NCBI RefSeq assembly: GCF_019904175.1
Contig: NZ_CP061913.1
Coordinates: 3,472,001-3,536,000 of the forward strand
Length of the DNA: 64,000 nt
Origin: Dactylosporangium vinaceum
GTDB lineage: Bacteria > Actinomycetota > Actinomycetes > Mycobacteriales > Micromonosporaceae
Reading direction: 5' to 3'
Shown here: in pieces, positions 1-7,805 of the stretch
Layout of the letters: every line of letters begins with the position of its first letter
How positions within the stretch are numbered: position 1 is the stretch's first letter
Made by a program: the position numbers and the translations under genes
The notes under the pieces: model-generated
The model's input: only the letters and a program-made list of their open reading frames with translations
Databases searched by the model: none
What the model was told of the DNA's origin: nothing

Positions 1-2
1 GC

Positions 3-581
3 GTCGGGACGATGTCGCTGTACACCTACGTCGCCTCCCGCACCGAGCTCGTCGAGGCGATGCTGGACACGGTGCACGGTGAGGCCGTCGAGCGGCTGCG
101 CCAGCCCACCCCGGGCGACTGGCGGTCCGGCCTGCGCCACGTCGCCGCCGTCGGCTGGCAGACCTACCTGAGCCACCCCTGGATGCTGCAGGTCTTCACC
201 GGCCGGCCTCCGCTGGGCCCGCGGACGATCGCCAAGTACGACCTGGAGCTGCGGGTCGTCGACGGCATCGGGCTCACCGACGTGGAGATGGACGGCGTCA
301 TCACGCTCGTGCACACCCACGTGGAGGGCGTCGCCCGGCGCAAGCTCGAGGCCGAGCGGGCCGAGCGGCGCAGCGGCATCACCGACGTCCAGTGGTGGGC
401 GGTGGCGGGGCCGGCCCTCGCCGTCGTCCTCGACCCCGAGCGCTTCCCCGTGGCCGCGCGGGTGGGTAGTGCCGCCGGGCAGGTGCACCAGGCGGCCTAC
501 GATGTCGATTACGAGTACACCTTCGGCTTGGATCGCATTATCGAGGGCACCGCAGCGCTCATCGGCCGCAGTGGCACCTGA
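3..581 (+). CDS. TetR-family regulator, 5' truncated by window edge
   Basis: The reading frame is open to the left edge, so the N-terminus lies outside the window. The first visible residues (VGTMSLYTYVASRTELVEAM) match the end of a TetR helix-turn-helix and the start of helix 4. The rest is an all-helical ligand and dimerisation domain of the TetR_C type. Family knowledge predicts a homodimeric repressor that releases DNA when it binds a small ligand. The MarR gene follows after 13 nt on the same strand and may share its transcript. The target is not visible here. The palindrome at 1964-2009 is a candidate for either regulator. Confidence 0.85.
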   Translation, partial: VGTMSLYTYVASRTELVEAMLDTVHGEAVERLRQPTPGDWRSGLRHVAAVGWQTYLSHPWMLQVFTGRPPLGPRTIAKYDLELRVVDGIGLTDVEMDGVITLVHTHVEGVARRKLEAERAERRSGITDVQWWAVAGPALAVVLDPERFPVAARVGSAAGQVHQAAYDVDYEYTFGLDRIIEGTAALIGRSGT

Positions 582-594
582 GAGGATCGGGGTC

Positions 595-1011
595 ATGGAC
601 GACAACGACCTCATCGATGCCCTGGCCCAGACCGCCTTCACGGTCATGGCGGCGCTGAACCGGGTCGGTGCCGAGCATGACCTGTCGCTCACCCAGCTGC
701 GCGTGCTGGGCATCCTGCGCGACCGGCGGATGCGCATCTCCGAGCTCGCGGAGTACCTCGGCCTGGAGAAGTCCACGATCACCGGGCTCGTCGACCGGGC
801 CGAGAAGCGCGGCCTGCTGGCCCGGGCCCCGAGCGCGACCGACGGCCGCGCGGTCGACGTGTTCATCACGCCCGCGGGGGAGGCGCTGGCCGGCCCCGCC
901 TACGATCACCTCGTCGAGCTGCTGTCTCCGCTGCTCGCGGCCCTGGAGCCGGCCGAGCGCCGGCGGCTGGGGCAGAGCCTGCGCGCGATGCTGGGCCCCG
1001 AGGCGGGCTAA
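595..1011 (+). CDS. MarR-family transcriptional regulator
   Basis: This 138-residue protein has MarR-family size and layout. A winged helix spans roughly residues 45-100: recognition helices around RMRISELAEYLGLEKSTITG, then a wing with the family-typical DGRAVDVFITPAG. Flanking helices form the dimer interface. ATG 595 is preceded by GAGAGGA, which decides the start. It follows the TetR gene by 13 nt, and its 3' end overlaps the convergent oxidoreductase gene by 4 nt. MarR proteins often control a neighbouring redox gene in response to phenolic or oxidising ligands. Regulation of the adjacent oxidoreductase through the palindrome at 1964-2009 is inferred, not shown. Confidence 0.9.
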   Translation: MDDNDLIDALAQTAFTVMAALNRVGAEHDLSLTQLRVLGILRDRRMRISELAEYLGLEKSTITGLVDRAEKRGLLARAPSATDGRAVDVFITPAGEALAGPAYDHLVELLSPLLAALEPAERRRLGQSLRAMLGPEAG

Positions 1012-1940
1012 GGCACGAACACCAGCCGGTCGCCGGTACTGCCGGAGGCCGCCCAGTGCCGCTCGACCTGCGAGAGCGGCACCGCCCGCGCGCGCACGTC
1101 GAACCCGCCGGCGGCCACGGCCTCGGCCATCTTGGGCAGCTCCTCCAGGAAGTCCCGGCCCGGCACGGAGCCGATGCCGCTGCCGACGATCTGCAGCCGC
1201 GCCGAGCGCAGCGCCGCCGAGGGGATCGCCGAGTCGGGCCCGGCCACCGAGCCGATCTGGACCCAGGTCAGCTGCGCGGCCCGGTCGGCCCGGGCGGTGA
1301 GCACGTCCATCATGGCCCGCGCCGTCGGCTCGCCCCAGACGTAGTCGATGACCACGTCGACGTCGCCCGCCCGCCCCAGCTCGTCGAACGTGCACACGAC
1401 GTCGGCCCCGAGCGCGCGCAGCGGTTCGAGGCGGCCCATGTCCCGCCCGGCCGCGATGACCTGCCCGGCCCCGAACTGCTTGGCGACCTGGACGGCCATC
1501 CGCCCGGCGTTCCCGGTTGCGCCGAGGATCAGCACCTGCTGCCCCCGGTGGAACTCGATGCGCCGCCGCAGTGCCACCCACGACGACATCACGGGGTTCA
1601 TCGCCGCGGCGACCAGGACCGGGTCGATCCCGTCGGGCAGCACGACGCTGCGGTCGGCCTCGATGACGGTCCGGTCGGCCATGGTCCCGAGCGTGGTGTC
1701 GTCGAGCACGGTGTAGCGGATGCGGCCCTTGGGGTCCCGTACGACGGCATCGATCCCGGGGATCAGCGGCAGCTCCCCGGTGCTCGTGTAGTGCGACCCG
1801 TCGGACTGGGAGCGGGTCCGCGGGTGCAGCGCGGCGGCGAGGACGTCGACGACCATCTCGTCCCGCCCGCGCGCGACTGGCTCGGGGTGCTCCTGGTATC
1901 GGGGCGGGTTGCCGAACGCGGTGACGACAGCGGCGTGCAT
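1008..1940 (-). CDS. Medium-chain dehydrogenase/quinone oxidoreductase-like protein
   Basis: This 310-residue protein has an MDR fold: a GroES-like N-terminal half (residues 1-125) and a Rossmann half with the nucleotide-binding motif LILGATGNAGRMAVQ near residue 140. The structural zinc cysteines are absent, as expected for zinc-independent quinone or enoyl reductases using NADPH. ATG 1940 has an AAGGGGGAA ribosome site; an upstream in-frame start would have none. A 46-bp palindrome sits 24 nt upstream. The substrate cannot be told from the sequence. It resembles oxidoreductases controlled by MarR, HxlR or TetR regulators in electrophile-stress responses. Confidence 0.85.
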   Translation of the reverse strand: MHAAVVTAFGNPPRYQEHPEPVARGRDEMVVDVLAAALHPRTRSQSDGSHYTSTGELPLIPGIDAVVRDPKGRIRYTVLDDTTLGTMADRTVIEADRSVVLPDGIDPVLVAAAMNPVMSSWVALRRRIEFHRGQQVLILGATGNAGRMAVQVAKQFGAGQVIAAGRDMGRLEPLRALGADVVCTFDELGRAGDVDVVIDYVWGEPTARAMMDVLTARADRAAQLTWVQIGSVAGPDSAIPSAALRSARLQIVGSGIGSVPGRDFLEELPKMAEAVAAGGFDVRARAVPLSQVERHWAASGSTGDRLVFVP

Positions 1941-1963
1941 GACGGTTCCCCCTTCAGGGAAAG

Positions 1964-2009
1964 TAGTTCGTAACACCAACCATCACAGGATGGTTCGTGT
2001 TACCAACTA
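1964..2009. promoter_or_regulatory. Large palindrome, probable regulator operator
   Basis: Two 21-nt arms (1964-1984 and 1989-2009) are inverted repeats with only two mismatches around a 4-nt centre. Each arm contains a GTTCGT or GTTGGT element next to AACAC. It lies between the divergently transcribed oxidoreductase (start 1940) and membrane protein (start 2081). It is too long and too centrally placed to be a terminator. Binding by the adjacent MarR or TetR protein is inferred. Confidence 0.7.
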
Positions 2010-2080
2010 TGTCAACCCCCGGATCGGGCCTGGTGCTACGCTCACGACTTGAACGCGTTCAAAAGCGGGGGAGAGCCGAC

Positions 2081-2749
2081 ATGGATGTCGATCGGGATCG
2101 GGCGGCGTATCGGCGACAGTGGGCCACTGCCGCGGCCGGCCTGCTCAACGCCGTGCTGGCGGCCTGGATGATCTTCGGACTCCGGCCGCTCGGGCCGCTG
2201 CACGTGTGCGCGGTCGTCCTGGCCGTCGTCACCGCGGTGCCGCTGCTGCTGCGCAGCCGCCCGGCCTTCGGCGCGGCGGCCCTGATCAGCGCCGCCGTGC
2301 TGATCGTGCCGACGGTCGCCTACTTCTTCTTCGGCGGCGCCTACTACCTGCCGAGCGTCGTCCTGCTCCTGCTGGCCCGGTGCGCCGGCGACCTGCGCCC
2401 GCCGCGGGGTGTCTGGCCGGCGCTCGTCGCGGTGGTGGTCGCCGGGATCCTCGTCGCCTGGTCGCCGGCGATCTGGGACTCGCAGTATCGGCCGACCCAT
2501 GCGTTCGCGGCCGAGTTTCCGCCGGGCGCCGAGCCCGCCTCCCGCGACATCCTCAACGGCGACGGCTCGGGCATCGGCCGCGGCGCCACCGGTGTCACGG
2601 CCGGCACCTCGGACACCGGCGGCCGCCGGGTGTACGTCACCTTCCGCGCCGACCTGACGGCCGCGGAGCAGGCCGTCCTGGAGCGGCGCCTGCACGAGCT
2701 CATGCCGGGCGCGACAATCAGACGCTGCCGGCGGGCCGGGGACTGCTGA
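2081..2749 (+). CDS. Membrane protein with C-terminal extracytoplasmic domain
   Basis: I do not recognise the family. The 222-residue product has about four or five hydrophobic segments (roughly residues 14-34, 40-57, 63-86, 88-101 and 108-125), then a soluble C-terminal region of about 95 residues. That region contains a short alpha/beta unit (VYVTFRADLTAAEQAVLERR) resembling permease-associated extracellular domains. ATG 2081 follows a GGGGGAGA ribosome site. It is divergent from the oxidoreductase across the palindrome and may share its control. A role in sensing or transport is possible, but no catalytic motif is visible. Confidence 0.75.
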   Translation: MDVDRDRAAYRRQWATAAAGLLNAVLAAWMIFGLRPLGPLHVCAVVLAVVTAVPLLLRSRPAFGAAALISAAVLIVPTVAYFFFGGAYYLPSVVLLLLARCAGDLRPPRGVWPALVAVVVAGILVAWSPAIWDSQYRPTHAFAAEFPPGAEPASRDILNGDGSGIGRGATGVTAGTSDTGGRRVYVTFRADLTAAEQAVLERRLHELMPGATIRRCRRAGDC

Positions 2750-2760
2750 GGGGGCGCGCG

Positions 2761-3396
2761 CTACTCGAGGGCGGTGTCCAGCTCGTGGCGGGCGGAGAGG
2801 ATGTGGGTGCGCATCGCGGCCTCGGCCCAGGGGCCGTCGTGGCTGCGGACGGCGGCGAGGATCTCGCGGTGCTGCTGGAGGCTGATCTGCAGCCGGGCGG
2901 GGGAGTAGCCGATGAACGTGCGGACCACGACCGGGACCTGGATCAGCGTGCGGATCATGCCGGGCAGCAGGGAGTTGGCCGACGCCTCGTGGACCAGGGC
3001 GTGGAAGCGGCCGTTCAGGGCGGCCACCGTCTGGACGTCGGCCGGGGCGCGGGCGGCGGCCGAGTCCATCTCGTCGCACAGCCCGGCCATGGCGGCGCGC
3101 TGGTCGTCGGTGGCGTGGTCGGCGGCCAGGCCCGCGGCGTGGCCCTCCAGCAGGGCGCGGACCGAGAACAGCTCGTCGAGCTGGGCCCGGGTCCAGGTGC
3201 GCACGTACGCCCCGCGGTTGGGAAAGACCTCGATGAGGCCCTCCGAGTGCAGCCGGCGGATCGCCTCGCGGACGGGGGTCCGGGAGACGGCCAGGCTGCC
3301 GGCCAGCTCCACCTCGCCGAGCTGGGCGCCGGGCGGATACGTGCCGTCCAGGATGCCCTGGCGCAGCGCCGCGTAGGCGTGTTCGACAGCGTTCAG
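2761..3396 (-). CDS. GntR-family (FadR subfamily) regulator with probable CTG start
   Basis: The N-terminal winged helix (residues 1-70, including GAQLGEVELAGSLAVSRTPV and the wing GLIEVFPNRGAYV) and the C-terminal all-helical FCD-type effector domain identify a GntR regulator of about 211 residues. No ATG or GTG is in frame before the conserved HAYAALRQG. The best start is CTG at 3396, preceded by GGGGAG with 6 nt spacing and overlapping the stop of the lyase gene as CTGA. This implies translational coupling to the upstream lyase-like gene. It probably controls that operon through the paired sites at 4328-4403. The effector is unknown. Confidence 0.85.
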   Translation of the reverse strand: MNAVEHAYAALRQGILDGTYPPGAQLGEVELAGSLAVSRTPVREAIRRLHSEGLIEVFPNRGAYVRTWTRAQLDELFSVRALLEGHAAGLAADHATDDQRAAMAGLCDEMDSAAARAPADVQTVAALNGRFHALVHEASANSLLPGMIRTLIQVPVVVRTFIGYSPARLQISLQQHREILAAVRSHDGPWAEAAMRTHILSARHELDTALE

Positions 3397-4304
3397 TGCG
3401 TGCTCCCCAGCGACGATGCCCCGGCGCCGGGCGGGAACGGGTCGGTGCGACCCAGCTGCGCCGGTACCTGCCTGCCGAGCGTACGTTCCACCAGCGCGGC
3501 GGCGTCCAGCAACCCCGGCAGGGAAAGCCCTGTCTCGTACCCGTCCCGCCCCAGCGCCCACGCGAGGTCCTCGGTGGCGATGTTGCCGGTGGCCCGCGGG
3601 GCGAACGGGCACCCGCCGATCCCGCCCGAGCTCGCGTCCAGGGCCACGGCGCCGGCGGCGATCGCGGCGTACGCGTTGGCGTAGCCGCTGTTGCGGGTGT
3701 TGTGGAAGTGGCAGCGCAGCGGCCGGTCGGTCACGCCGCGCACGGCGCCGAGCAGTGACGTGATCCGGCCCGGGGTCCCGACGCCGATGGTGTCGGCGAC
3801 GCACACCTCGTCGACGTCCGGCACCCCCTCGACGATCCGCAGCACCTGCGCCGGGTCGACCTCCCCCTCGAACGGGCAGCCCCAGGCGGCGCCGACGGTC
3901 AGCGTCACCCGCAGGCCGGCGTCGCGGGCCTGCTCGGCCAGCCGCCGCGACGAGGCCATCGCCGCGGCCACCGGGGCACCCTGGTTGCGCATCGAGAAGC
4001 TGTCGGTGGCGACGAGGACGAGATTCACCTCGGCCACCGCGGCCGCCCGCGCGCGCCGCAGCCCGCGTTCGTTGAAGACCAGCGCGCTGACGGCGACGTC
4101 CAGATCGGCGACGCCGGCCAGCACCTCCTCCGCGTCGGCCAGCTGCGGCACCCGGTCGGGCCGCACGAAGCTGGTGACCTCGATCCGGCGAGCCCCGGCG
4201 GCGGCGAGCCGGCGCACGAACTCGACCTTCACGCCGGTCGGCACCGTGACCGCCTCGTTCTGCAGCCCGTCGCGCGGGCCCACCTCGACGATCTCGACTC
4301 GCAT
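3393..4304 (-). CDS. Hydroxymethylglutaryl-CoA lyase-like aldolase (HMGL-like)
   Basis: This 303-residue TIM barrel of the DRE-metallolyase family has VEVGPRDGLQNE at residues 5-16 (metal- and substrate-binding start), CHFHNTRNSGYANAY with the metal-binding His-x-His pair, and GGIGGCPFAPRATGNIATED, the HMG-CoA lyase signature with its catalytic Cys. The expected reaction is cleavage of HMG-CoA or a related 3-hydroxy-3-methyl acyl-CoA to acetyl-CoA plus acetoacetate, as in leucine or terpenoid catabolism. ATG 4304 is the first in-frame start. It is the first gene of a two-gene operon with the GntR regulator, which suggests inducible degradation of an acyl compound. Confidence 0.85.
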   Translation of the reverse strand: MRVEIVEVGPRDGLQNEAVTVPTGVKVEFVRRLAAAGARRIEVTSFVRPDRVPQLADAEEVLAGVADLDVAVSALVFNERGLRRARAAAVAEVNLVLVATDSFSMRNQGAPVAAAMASSRRLAEQARDAGLRVTLTVGAAWGCPFEGEVDPAQVLRIVEGVPDVDEVCVADTIGVGTPGRITSLLGAVRGVTDRPLRCHFHNTRNSGYANAYAAIAAGAVALDASSGGIGGCPFAPRATGNIATEDLAWALGRDGYETGLSLPGLLDAAALVERTLGRQVPAQLGRTDPFPPGAGASSLGSTH

Positions 4305-4327
4305 CCACCCACTCCGTCCAACCCTAA

Positions 4328-4339
4328 ATTGTATGCAAT
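4328..4339. promoter_or_regulatory. GntR-type operator half-palindrome 1
   Basis: ATTGTATGCAAT has inverted ATTG and CAAT arms and lies 24 bp upstream of the lyase start. It resembles the TTGTA/TACAA operators of FadR-class GntR proteins. Its likely ligand is the regulator encoded at the end of the same operon (inference). Confidence 0.6.
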
Positions 4340-4388
4340 CTAGGTCGGCCTGCCCCGAATTGGCAAGCATTCGGGCCCGCGGGTCACG

Positions 4389-4403
4389 TTGTATTGCGTA
4401 CAA
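4389..4403. promoter_or_regulatory. GntR-type operator palindrome 2
   Basis: TTGTATTGCGTACAA has perfect 5-bp arms (TTGTA and TACAA) around a 5-nt centre. It lies about 50 bp beyond site 1, upstream of the lyase operon and also upstream of the divergent lectin gene. Paired sites suggest looping or cooperative autoregulation by the linked GntR protein. Confidence 0.6.
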
Positions 4404-4556
4404 ATGTCGATGGGTTGGGGTCTGTGGACGCCTCGGGGATGGGGTGGAGATAACTACACCCCCGGGCGTGCAGCCAGCACCATCGCGTCGACCTGCGTGA
4501 ATCCATACGGTGATTGCGGCCCGCGGGCCGATCGACCACCGACGAAGGGGACGCAG

Positions 4557-5171
4557 TTGACCGACACCATGCTCCGGCGGCACGTGCGCCGGTTGGCGCC
4601 CATCGCCGCCGCCGCGATGCTCGCCGCGCTGGCCGTGGCGCCGCAGCCGGCCTACGCCGAGGACGGGCCGGCGAAGCCGACGGCGGCCGAGCTCGCGCTG
4701 ACGCCCCAGCCGGCCGCGCAGGTCACCAGTCAGAGCATCGTCACCGAGAACATCTACAACCCGAACTCGGGCCGGTGCATCGGCATCTCGAACATCAAGG
4801 CCGGGATCTGGGACTGCACCAGCAACGGCGACCAGCGGTGGCACTGGTCGATCCGGGGCGCGAAGTACGAGGACGGGCTGTGGTGGTACCCGATCGAGAA
4901 CGCCGCTCAGCAGTGCCTGGCGCTGTGGGGTGGTGCGCTCGACCCGGGCACCTGGGCCGTCGGCTACGAGTGCGTCCTGAGCGATGACCAGTACTGGCGG
5001 GTGTTCACCCGGGGAGGCATCACCTACCTGGCGAACCTGGCGGGCTTCCAGGGGCCGACCCGCGGCTGGATTCTCGGCGTCAACGGCGGCCTGACGACAA
5101 ACGGCGCACAGATCGTCCTCTACTGGATCGACGGCACCCAAAACCAGAACTGGTCATGGCAGGTCGCCTGA
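4557..5171 (+). CDS. Secreted ricin-type beta-trefoil lectin-like protein
   Basis: TTG 4557 is the preferred start because AAGGGGA precedes it at 5-nt spacing; the next ATG (4569) would be too far from it. Residues 1-38 are a Sec signal peptide (arginines, then an alanine-rich core ending PAYA before EDG). The mature part of about 160 residues has Cys pairs and Q-x-W-like repeats (DQRWHWS, DQYWRVF, NQNWSWQ), which mark a single ricin-B trefoil. It probably binds polysaccharide outside the cell. It has no attached catalytic domain and is divergent from the lyase operon. Confidence 0.8.
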   Translation: MTDTMLRRHVRRLAPIAAAAMLAALAVAPQPAYAEDGPAKPTAAELALTPQPAAQVTSQSIVTENIYNPNSGRCIGISNIKAGIWDCTSNGDQRWHWSIRGAKYEDGLWWYPIENAAQQCLALWGGALDPGTWAVGYECVLSDDQYWRVFTRGGITYLANLAGFQGPTRGWILGVNGGLTTNGAQIVLYWIDGTQNQNWSWQVA

Positions 5172-5276
5172 GGTGCCCGCGCCCCTGACCGGCAAGGCCG
5201 GCCGGGTCCGGCGGTAGCGGAGGGCACGGGGGAGGTGCGGGGAGGCCGGGGAGCCTTCCCGCACCTGTGCCGCCGT

Positions 5277-6023
5277 TCAGCAGGGGCCGACCATGGTCTT
5301 CACGTCGTTCGTCGTGTTGATCCAGGTGTCGGCGGCGTAGCCGGTGGCGCCGGTGTTCGGGTCGGTGATGCGGTCCCAGGTGGAGGAGGGCCAGTAGCCG
5401 CCGCTGACGTACTCGCCGTACGTGTAGCAGCTGATGGTCACCGTGTCGCCGTAGTTGGCGTGCCCGGCGCTGCCGTAGGCCGTGCCCGGGCCGGCCCGTA
5501 CGTTCAGGTACGGGCTGGCCAGGATCGTGCCCGTGACCGCCGGGCTGCCCCCGCCGCCCAGGCGGTTCACGGCGGCCTGGGCGGTCGACCACCAGGTCAG
5601 GTAGTCGCCGGTGCGGTACGTCGTCCACTGTGTCCAGCTCGAGCCGGCGCCGGAGATGCTGTAGGCGGCGTTGGCGTTGCACTGGGGGTCGTAGGCGCAG
5701 GTGTCGCTGACCGTCGGGTGGTAGCAGTTGTTGATCTGCCACAGGCCGCGGTCGGCGGAGCCGGAGGGGCAGTCGCCGCTGGCGCCGTTGTACGCGTAGG
5801 CCGACGGGTTGCAGCGCGACTCCGCCATGGCCACCGCGACCGCTGTCACGAGCGGGTTGCCGCGGAAGCCGGCGTTGTACCCGACCTGCGCGCAGAGGTC
5901 GGCACCGGTCGCCGTCAGGCCGGCCCGGGCGGGGGAGGCCTGGGCCGGAGTGGCCGTGAACGCCACCGCGGCCAGGAGCACCGCCAGGAGTACGGCCGGG
6001 GCGGCCAGGAACCGGGCCCGCAT
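5277..6023 (-). CDS. Secreted lysozyme-like muralytic enzyme with SH3 domain
   Basis: A 248-residue product. A signal peptide (residues 1-29, ending AQA) is followed by a transglycosylase/lysozyme-like domain (about 45-155): AVAMAESRCNP supplies the candidate catalytic Glu, and SADRGLWQINNCYHP is the classic GLWQIN motif. A C-terminal bacterial SH3 domain (about 170-235, TILASPYLNVRAGPGTAYG) probably holds it to peptidoglycan. It is expected to cleave glycan strands outside the membrane. ATG 6023 overlaps the stop of the upstream gene by one base (TGATG), so translation is coupled and the two exported wall proteins are made together. Confidence 0.85.
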   Translation of the reverse strand: MRARFLAAPAVLLAVLLAAVAFTATPAQASPARAGLTATGADLCAQVGYNAGFRGNPLVTAVAVAMAESRCNPSAYAYNGASGDCPSGSADRGLWQINNCYHPTVSDTCAYDPQCNANAAYSISGAGSSWTQWTTYRTGDYLTWWSTAQAAVNRLGGGGSPAVTGTILASPYLNVRAGPGTAYGSAGHANYGDTVTISCYTYGEYVSGGYWPSSTWDRITDPNTGATGYAADTWINTTNDVKTMVGPC

Positions 6024-6796
6024 CAGCGGCCCGCCCACTCGGGGTCGGCGTAGGACCAGCCGAGGTACGTCGCCCCCGGCCAGCTCAGCGGGACGCGGCG
6101 AACGGTCGGGGCCGAGGTGATGTAGTTGCCGTTGCCCTCGGAGAGCATGACGTGCCCGGCATTGCCGTTGATGGGCGCGGCGGCGAAGAACACCAGCGCG
6201 CCCGCCGGGGCGGTGCCGGACGTGCCGTGCATCAGGCCGCGGTTGTACAGCGCCCAGTAGTGGTCGATCGCGGTGTAGTAGCCGCTGGCCGCCCGGCCGT
6301 AGGCGTGGCCGACGAAGTTGTCGCACCAGCCGTCCCAGCCGTGGTTGGAGTCGCCGAGGTCGCCGTTGGTGGTCGAGTTGCCGATCACCGAGCGGGCCCA
6401 CGCGAGGGCCCGGTCCTCGCGGGTGCCGGTGGGCGGGGCGCCGCCGCACTCCGGCTCACCCGGGAGGTACTGGTTGAAGCCCGGCGTGTTGGTGTAGTAG
6501 TCGCTGATCCACCCGGCCGCGGGCGAGCTGATCTGGTGCCAGACCGTGTTGCCGCTGATGTTGCGCCCGCGCACGGCGCACTCGGCGACGAACGGCGTGC
6601 CGTCGCCCAGCACGGCCACCGCCCCCGCCGCGGCGTCATAGGGGCTGGTCCGCACCTGCAGCCCGGCCCCGCCGGTCCCGGCGACGCTGTAGCCGCCGAT
6701 GCCCGCGAACGACGGGGCCGCGGGAATGGCGATCGCCAACACTGCGGCCCCGGCCGCGATGGCCCGGGCGGTGATCCTACCGATCCGTTGGTACAC
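6023..6796 (-). CDS. Secreted SH3-CHAP/NlpC-like amidase or cysteine peptidase
   Basis: GTG 6796 sits 5 nt after AGGAGG, a strong ribosome site, so the longer upstream reading frame is rejected. The 257-residue protein has a signal peptide ending SFAGIGG, an SH3-like region (about 40-105, GLQVRTSPYDAAAGAVAVLG), and a C-terminal papain-like domain. There WDGWCDNFVGHAYG gives the candidate nucleophile Cys and NAGHVMLSEGNG the His, the spacing seen in CHAP and NlpC/P60 hydrolases. It probably cuts wall peptides. Its partner gene, which encodes a glycan-cutting enzyme, overlaps its stop, so the pair could open both bonds of peptidoglycan during growth or competition. Confidence 0.8.
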   Translation of the reverse strand: MYQRIGRITARAIAAGAAVLAIAIPAAPSFAGIGGYSVAGTGGAGLQVRTSPYDAAAGAVAVLGDGTPFVAECAVRGRNISGNTVWHQISSPAAGWISDYYTNTPGFNQYLPGEPECGGAPPTGTREDRALAWARSVIGNSTTNGDLGDSNHGWDGWCDNFVGHAYGRAASGYYTAIDHYWALYNRGLMHGTSGTAPAGALVFFAAAPINGNAGHVMLSEGNGNYITSAPTVRRVPLSWPGATYLGWSYADPEWAGR

Positions 6797-6949
6797 GCGC
6801 TCCTCCTGTCGATGGTTCGCCAGAGTGTGCAAGAAGCCCGGCGGTCGGTGTGCCGAGCCCGGCGCGCCCCTGTGAGAATCGAGCGATCTCGATCGGCGCG
6901 GGACGCCCGGCGCTGATCCTGTCCCGTGCCCGGCCTGGAAAGCACGACG

Positions 6950-6977
6950 TTGACAGCCGTTGACACCAGGCTTTACA
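6950..6977 (+). promoter_or_regulatory. Sigma-70-like promoter of the XRE gene
   Basis: TTGACA at 6950-6955 is followed after 16 nt by TTTACA, with a second TTGACA at 6960-6965. Transcription would begin just before the GAGGAG ribosome site at 6985-6990. This is a motif match only. Confidence 0.45.
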
Positions 6978-6994
6978 CGACCTCGAGGAGAATC

Positions 6995-7753
6995 ATGATC
7001 ACCGAGTTCGTCGCCGACCTCGCCCGCCTGCGCCAGGAGGCCGGGCAGCCGTCGCTGCGCCGGATGGCCGAGAAGGGCCACTACTCGCACACCGCGCTGT
7101 CGAGCGTCCTGTCCGGCAAGCGCCTGCCGTCGCAGGAGCTGACCATGGCGTTCGTGCGGGCCTGCGACGGTGACGAGTCCGTGTGGCGGGCCCGCTGGGA
7201 GCGCGAGCACGCGGAGCTCAACCCGCCGCCCGCCCCGGCCGCCGCCATCGCGCCCGCGCGCCGCCGCCCGGCGTGGTGGACGATCGCCGCCCCGGTCGCC
7301 TTATCGCTGCTGCTCGCGGCCGGGATCGCGGGCTACCTCGCGACCCGGCCGGCCGAGCCCACCGCCCCGGCGGCGCCTGTCGCGCTCGACGGCACCGACC
7401 CGCAGGAGCAGCACTGCCAGGCCGATGCCGTGAGCGTGCACACCGAGCCGGTTCCCGGCTACGGCAGCCTGACCCTGCGCCACTCGCCGCACTGCCGCGC
7501 CGTCTGGCCCCTCTACGTCTCGACCGAACAGGTCCCGCCCGGCGTCACGATCAGCCTGCGCGCGGTCCGCCCGGCCGACGGCGCCGAGAGCCGCTTCGAC
7601 TACCCGTACATGGTGCAGCACCAGGTGTACAGCGTCTTCGGCAACATCCTGGCGACCGGCCGCGGCTGCGTCGAGGTGACGATCGAGATCAGCTCGGCCG
7701 ACCCGGCCACCGTCCTGGCCCGCGCGGCCACGCCGTGTCTGTCCCCGGCCTGA
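6995..7753 (+). CDS. Membrane-anchored XRE-type helix-turn-helix protein
   Basis: A 252-residue protein. Residues 5-70 form a helix-turn-helix of the actinobacterial XRE type (SLRRMAEKGHYSHTALSSVL, then SGKRLPSQELTMAFVRACDG). A proline/alanine linker is followed by one membrane span (about 96-115, WTIAAPVALSLLLAAGIAGY) and an exported domain of about 130 residues with four Cys, related to DUF2690-type domains. ATG 6995 follows GAGGAG. The topology suggests a transmembrane signalling protein that reads an outside condition and binds DNA inside. It faces away from the two muralytic genes, so sensing of wall state is possible but unproven. Confidence 0.8.
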   Translation: MITEFVADLARLRQEAGQPSLRRMAEKGHYSHTALSSVLSGKRLPSQELTMAFVRACDGDESVWRARWEREHAELNPPPAPAAAIAPARRRPAWWTIAAPVALSLLLAAGIAGYLATRPAEPTAPAAPVALDGTDPQEQHCQADAVSVHTEPVPGYGSLTLRHSPHCRAVWPLYVSTEQVPPGVTISLRAVRPADGAESRFDYPYMVQHQVYSVFGNILATGRGCVEVTIEISSADPATVLARAATPCLSPA

Positions 7754-7805
7754 GGCTTGGCCCGCGGGATCATCGGGTACGCGACCCAGGACGAGAGGAG
7801 CACCC

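Noticed and set aside
5172..5276. GC-rich hairpins between the lectin and lysozyme genes as a bidirectional terminator
   Set aside because: Several small stems but no T-run on either strand; evidence too weak to list.
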